From assembly GCA_963277665.1 (NCBI GenBank), contig OY728166.1, positions 550,495,219-550,559,218 of the forward strand: 64,000 nt of DNA, read 5' to 3'. This DNA is from Viscum album (taxonomy: Eukaryota; Streptophyta; Magnoliopsida; Santalales; Viscaceae). The translations under genes were made by a program, and so were the position numbers. Positions 60,125 through 64,000 of this stretch are shown piece by piece. Below the pieces are notes generated by a model. That model did not search any database. It was not told where the DNA came from and saw only the letters and a list, made by a program, of their open reading frames with translations. The stretch's first letter is position 1. Each line of letters begins with the position of its first letter.

Positions 60125-63100
60125 TATAATGCCTCGGCCTTAAACCTTACTTAATATTGAATGAAATGAATAATTCACGTTGTGGATCTTTTCAGGTTTA
60201 GCGTTTTAGAGAATTAGAACATAACTATTACATCTCAAAAGATTACAAAGTAGTCACTTCTACTAAGTTTCCATAATAAAAAAAACTCTTAAAAGAAACA
60301 TGTCTAGTTCCATGTTTTATATAGCATGGCATTCCCTTGATCCCATCCTTGACCTTATTTCACATTAAGTCCTGTGAAAAACATTTCAAAAAAACTTGGG
60401 GTGAGCATAAAAAGCTCAGTAAGGGATACACAATGAATGAAAACTGTTAGTTTTTCAAAATCAAGTAAACCATGTATACTATATCAAAGTAATACCTTCA
60501 CCTTCATGAAGTAGTAAAAACTCTTCACTGAATAAAGTATCAGTACTTACCTTTTTGTAACCAAAGGATTACCATAAAACCCATATAAAGAACACATAAC
60601 ATATATAAAGGTGACTTGGGACATAAACATACTTAAGTGGAATAACCATATGGTCTACTTCCACACGTATCACTTAATGGAATAGCCATACAGCCAATTT
60701 CCATACATACTTAATGGAATAGCCATACAGCCGACTTCAATACCCAATACAAAATCATAAAACATAAAACCAATATAAAGGAATGATAACATTTCCACAT
60801 ATCAATCACAATATATCATAAATATATTTACATAATAGAATCCTTTATCAAAACTATTTTCAATACCAAAATACATAAAATATTATATGGTATTTATTTT
60901 ATTATAAAAACATTACGGCTTGTTGAGGAAGCCAAAGACCAAATAATACTCGCGGCGGCGGAAAAGGTCATTGTCACCACGTACGTAAAAAACATTCCTT
61001 TTTATCGTTTAGTAAAACACTTCATAGAAAAAGATTCCTTTTGTATAAAAGTAAAAGTCAAAGGGTTTTATACACCGTATAAAAGAAAGTTGTGTATAAA
61101 ACGAAATATGCTTCAATGAAAGGAGATTGAGACGAAGTCCCTTACCTCGGGTCCGACTTGACTCGATCGTTCTTTAACGTCCTAAATAATAAACTTGAGT
61201 TAATTTATACTGGATTAAGAACCTTTTTAAAGTTCATTATTCCTCTTCTATCACTTATTTACATGTTATAAACATTATGTAAGCATTTAAGTTAATAATG
61301 TTTGTTTTGTCAATATTTGTTCTTAAGTCGAAAGTGGACTTCTTACAATTACATGTTGTTCATGTGGTCAAAGGTTCTTTATATCCAGAATGACATTCCT
61401 GATTTGGATATCATATATATCATATATATCCAGCATATACATGTATTTATAATATTACATAATCATTTAGATGTAGGAAATGAAATGCACCGTTCATGGA
61501 GACGGTAAACCGTACGTACGCATGAACACTACTTTCATTTCTATTTCGTATTTTATAGAATGGAATAATAATGATATAAGAGTATATTATAATTCCAGTA
61601 TAATAACATATATAATATCATTAACATTATCCTTTACACATCCAACATATGGTATTAACGAATCAAATCACTTTCAGGGGGCGGTAGTCCGCACTTCCTA
61701 AAATGAATATATCGTGTTTACCCATAATGGAAACAATAATTGTATGCCTTAAATGAAAAATACAGAATCTTAAAGAAAGAATAATCATATTATATATCAT
61801 ATATAAAAATAGTGACATCATAATGGCCACCTTTGAAGGTGTTAAATGAGTATTGAACAATCATCGTTTCGGGAGGCAGAATTTCGCCATCCACGGAAAC
61901 CATATGTTCTTTAGCCATTTGATGTAGTTGTGTGATATTGTAGCTAGAATAAATCTTATAAAAACATCCTAGTATATTGAAGATACTGTTGTTGTTACAA
62001 AAGAAGTAAATAAAAATAGTTTAGGGTGTTGGAGAAGAAAAATAAAACAAATGAACAAGAGAGAATGAATTACCGTTAAAAGTGTAACTCCTTTTGATTT
62101 GAGCCTAATGGATCCCTTTGAAAGGATTCTGCCGAAAGAGAATCCTCTAGGATGAGGAGAGGGATGTGGAGAGAGTAAATGGGCAGGGTATGGCCGAGAC
62201 AAAGGCTTGACGAGTGTGTGAAATGAGGTAGAGGTGGGGGCCTTTTATAAGAGGAGAGGAGGGGCACTTTTGGAAATCATGAAACTATTATTTTATTTTC
62301 AAAAGTGTTTCGAATTTCTAAGGTCCCACATTGACATATTTATAAGAGAAGATGATAAGGCTTCGAAATATTCCCATCCAATAGGTTTTGGACATGTGTA
62401 GGTTTTAGATATTACATTATCTTTCCATTTTATTTAAATCGTTAAATAATGAAGTCATCGCTGCATCATAATGATGTCATAAATAATTTAATTTATTTAT
62501 AGTCTAAAATTTTTAAAAAAAATACTATGATGTAGGAAATCTTTTTATCCTTCCAATGAATATTTATAATCAAAAATATGAGATTTATATCCCCATGTAA
62601 ATATTGTTTTCGTAAAACATATTATGTTTGTGTCATTTTTTCTTTTATTTAAAAAAAGGCATTAAAGTCATTATCTCACCCAAGTGGCTCCATGGGGTCC
62701 CCTAAATCGACCCATGGGTTTTCATGGTCTTCCATGACACAACCAATAAGGTTAGGACATGTTTCAATCTCATCTCATTTTATTAAAGCATTATTTTTAC
62801 CTTAAACTACACTAATTACCTCTAATCGCGATTAAAAACTTAATAAGTTACTATTCACCAAAAAATTATCTTAATCTCATTGAACCACATTTTACTTCTT
62901 AATGGCAACCATGTATGTCAGATTTTTGAAAATAAAAACACAATGATTGCAAAATTTCATTTAAATGGAAAAAGTTTTTATAAGTACCACTTAGTGGTTT
63001 CACTATTCATCAAAAATTGAAGTTTTTCAGAAAATTACCAAAAAATCACCCTAAGATATATTTGATAATACAAATTCAAAAATGAAGTCTATTTTAAAAA

Positions 63101-63873
63101 ATTCAAAACATATAAGTCACATTAATTAATTTAATAATTAATATCCGCTGTGAGAGCAAATATCGTGTTTTTATGAAACAATAAGTATCAAAAGATTGAC
63201 ACTAGTTTAAATCCGATTTCAAAGTGAAATTAATTCCAACAACCACTATTGGATTTAATGGTAAAAATATTTTCTAATTTCACTTTAAAACCAATTCAAA
63301 AGATAATGTAATCCTATAAATAAATTAGATTAAAAGGAGGTTTTGAATTAAAATACAACATTTTACACTATTCATTAAAAAAATAACTTTATCGGAAAGA
63401 TACAAAAAATTTACACAAAGTAAATTTTGATGTCCCAATTCTAAAGAAGAGTTATTTTTGGACCAATAGAATTTATAAGATTGATCAAAACTATATTTAA
63501 TGACGGTTCTCCGTCAAAAGGTGATAAGTGAACCCTTAGTGAAAATTAGGGTATAAATGCCTAAAATTGAATTCTTTCCGTATTTTAAGCCTTTATCTTT
63601 TATTGGGTAAATGTAAAAACATTTAAAAACATATATAATCATATTTTAGTTATTTCTATCCATTCCCTCCAGTACAATGGCTACTTGGTAACAAACATTT
63701 AAAATAATATTATTTTATTACTTGTGTGCAACGTATGTTTTCAAAGAAACTCATCGTTGTGTATCGAGTACGCTATCGAACGTAGAAACCCCTTTTAATT
63801 AAAATTAATATTTAATTCGTAAATATTAATAAATATGAAAATTATTTATTCTTTAATTACCTTGGATGTTATA
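60125..63873 (-). repeat. G4 3' LTR (left), gypsy element running off the window
   Basis: It starts TATAATGCCTCGGCC (mutated TGTAATGCCCC) and ends GGATGTTATA (mutated GGGGTGTTACA), 3749 bp. It is homologous to the G3 LTRs over most of its length, for example the CGGCGGCGGAAAAGGTC block at 60950 against 26441, plus the islands at 61494-61528, 61663-61700 and 62683-62715. About 60-80 bp of AT-rich repeats present in G3 are missing near 61140. The right LTR is outside the window. Confidence 0.9.
62241..62249 (-). promoter_or_regulatory. G4 LTR TATA box
   Basis: - strand TATAAAAGGCCCCC, identical in core to the G3 boxes. Confidence 0.72.
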
Positions 63874-64000
63874 TCCTTCCCCCCTTTTGGGAATTGCGTC
63901 CTCGCAATTTTATTCACTTATCAAAATAAGTGGGGGTATTTATCCCTCATAGCATTTTTAGATTTTCATGTTGCCTCTTCAATCACATGGTTTTTCCACA
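63874..64000 (-). pseudogene. G4 polypurine tract and pol 3' end
   Basis: The - strand reads a polypurine tract AAAAGGGGGGAAGGA directly before the LTR (63874-63888). Upstream on - is WKNHVIEEAT, a stop where Trp is expected, then KSKNAMRDKYPHLF: the C-terminal end of a chromovirus-type gypsy pol. This fixes G4 as a - strand gypsy element whose body lies beyond 64000. Confidence 0.8.

Overview
The window is plant nuclear DNA made almost wholly of old, nested transposable elements. The evidence is plant-type CACTA (En/Spm) transposase and Ulp1-like genes with short introns, several Ty3/gypsy LTR retrotransposons primed by initiator tRNA-Met, a Ty1/copia scrap, a SINE-like sequence, and an AT-rich background. 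I see no intact host gene. The species cannot be named from this window.

Layout. (1) 1-12395: remains of a + strand CACTA element (C1). A nearly collinear but stop-ridden TNP2 transposase lies at 1421-4640. A second transposon gene ending in a Ulp1/C48 cysteine-protease module lies at 4768-8125 and still shows introns and all three catalytic codons. The 3' subterminal repeats and terminus end at 12395. (2) 12396-15487: AT-rich, unassigned. (3) 15488-59018: one very old + strand gypsy element (G1; 2.6 kb LTRs, about 10 kb of its own sequence) broken open twice. At 21195-42460 a CACTA-type element (C2; terminus CACTACTGG, subterminal TATACCCACGGTTT repeats) sits inside the RNase H coding region. 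C2 itself carries a - strand gag-only LTR element (G3, 25536-35400, exact 5-bp target duplication). At 44671-56843 a - strand gypsy element (G2; 3.6 kb LTRs with gag-PR-RT-RH-INT remains) interrupts the G1 3' LTR. (4) 59019-60124: unassigned. (5) 60125-64000: left LTR and pol 3' tip of a further - strand relative (G4) that runs off the window.

How the parts relate. G2, G3 and G4 have related LTRs: ends TGTAAYGCCC...GGGGTGTTACA, a shared TATA box, and several sharply conserved islands in otherwise diverged sequence. G3 keeps gag but lacks pol, so it would depend on an autonomous relative such as G2. By eye the G1 LTRs differ most and the G2 and G3 pairs differ at roughly one base in ten, which agrees with the nesting order.

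I found no convincing undescribed gene system. The most interesting signals are the nested insertion history, the conserved LTR islands (one a small perfect hairpin), the TATA-plus-splice-donor leader, the exact 18-bp periodic array in the G1 LTRs, and the C-rich minisatellites inside C2.
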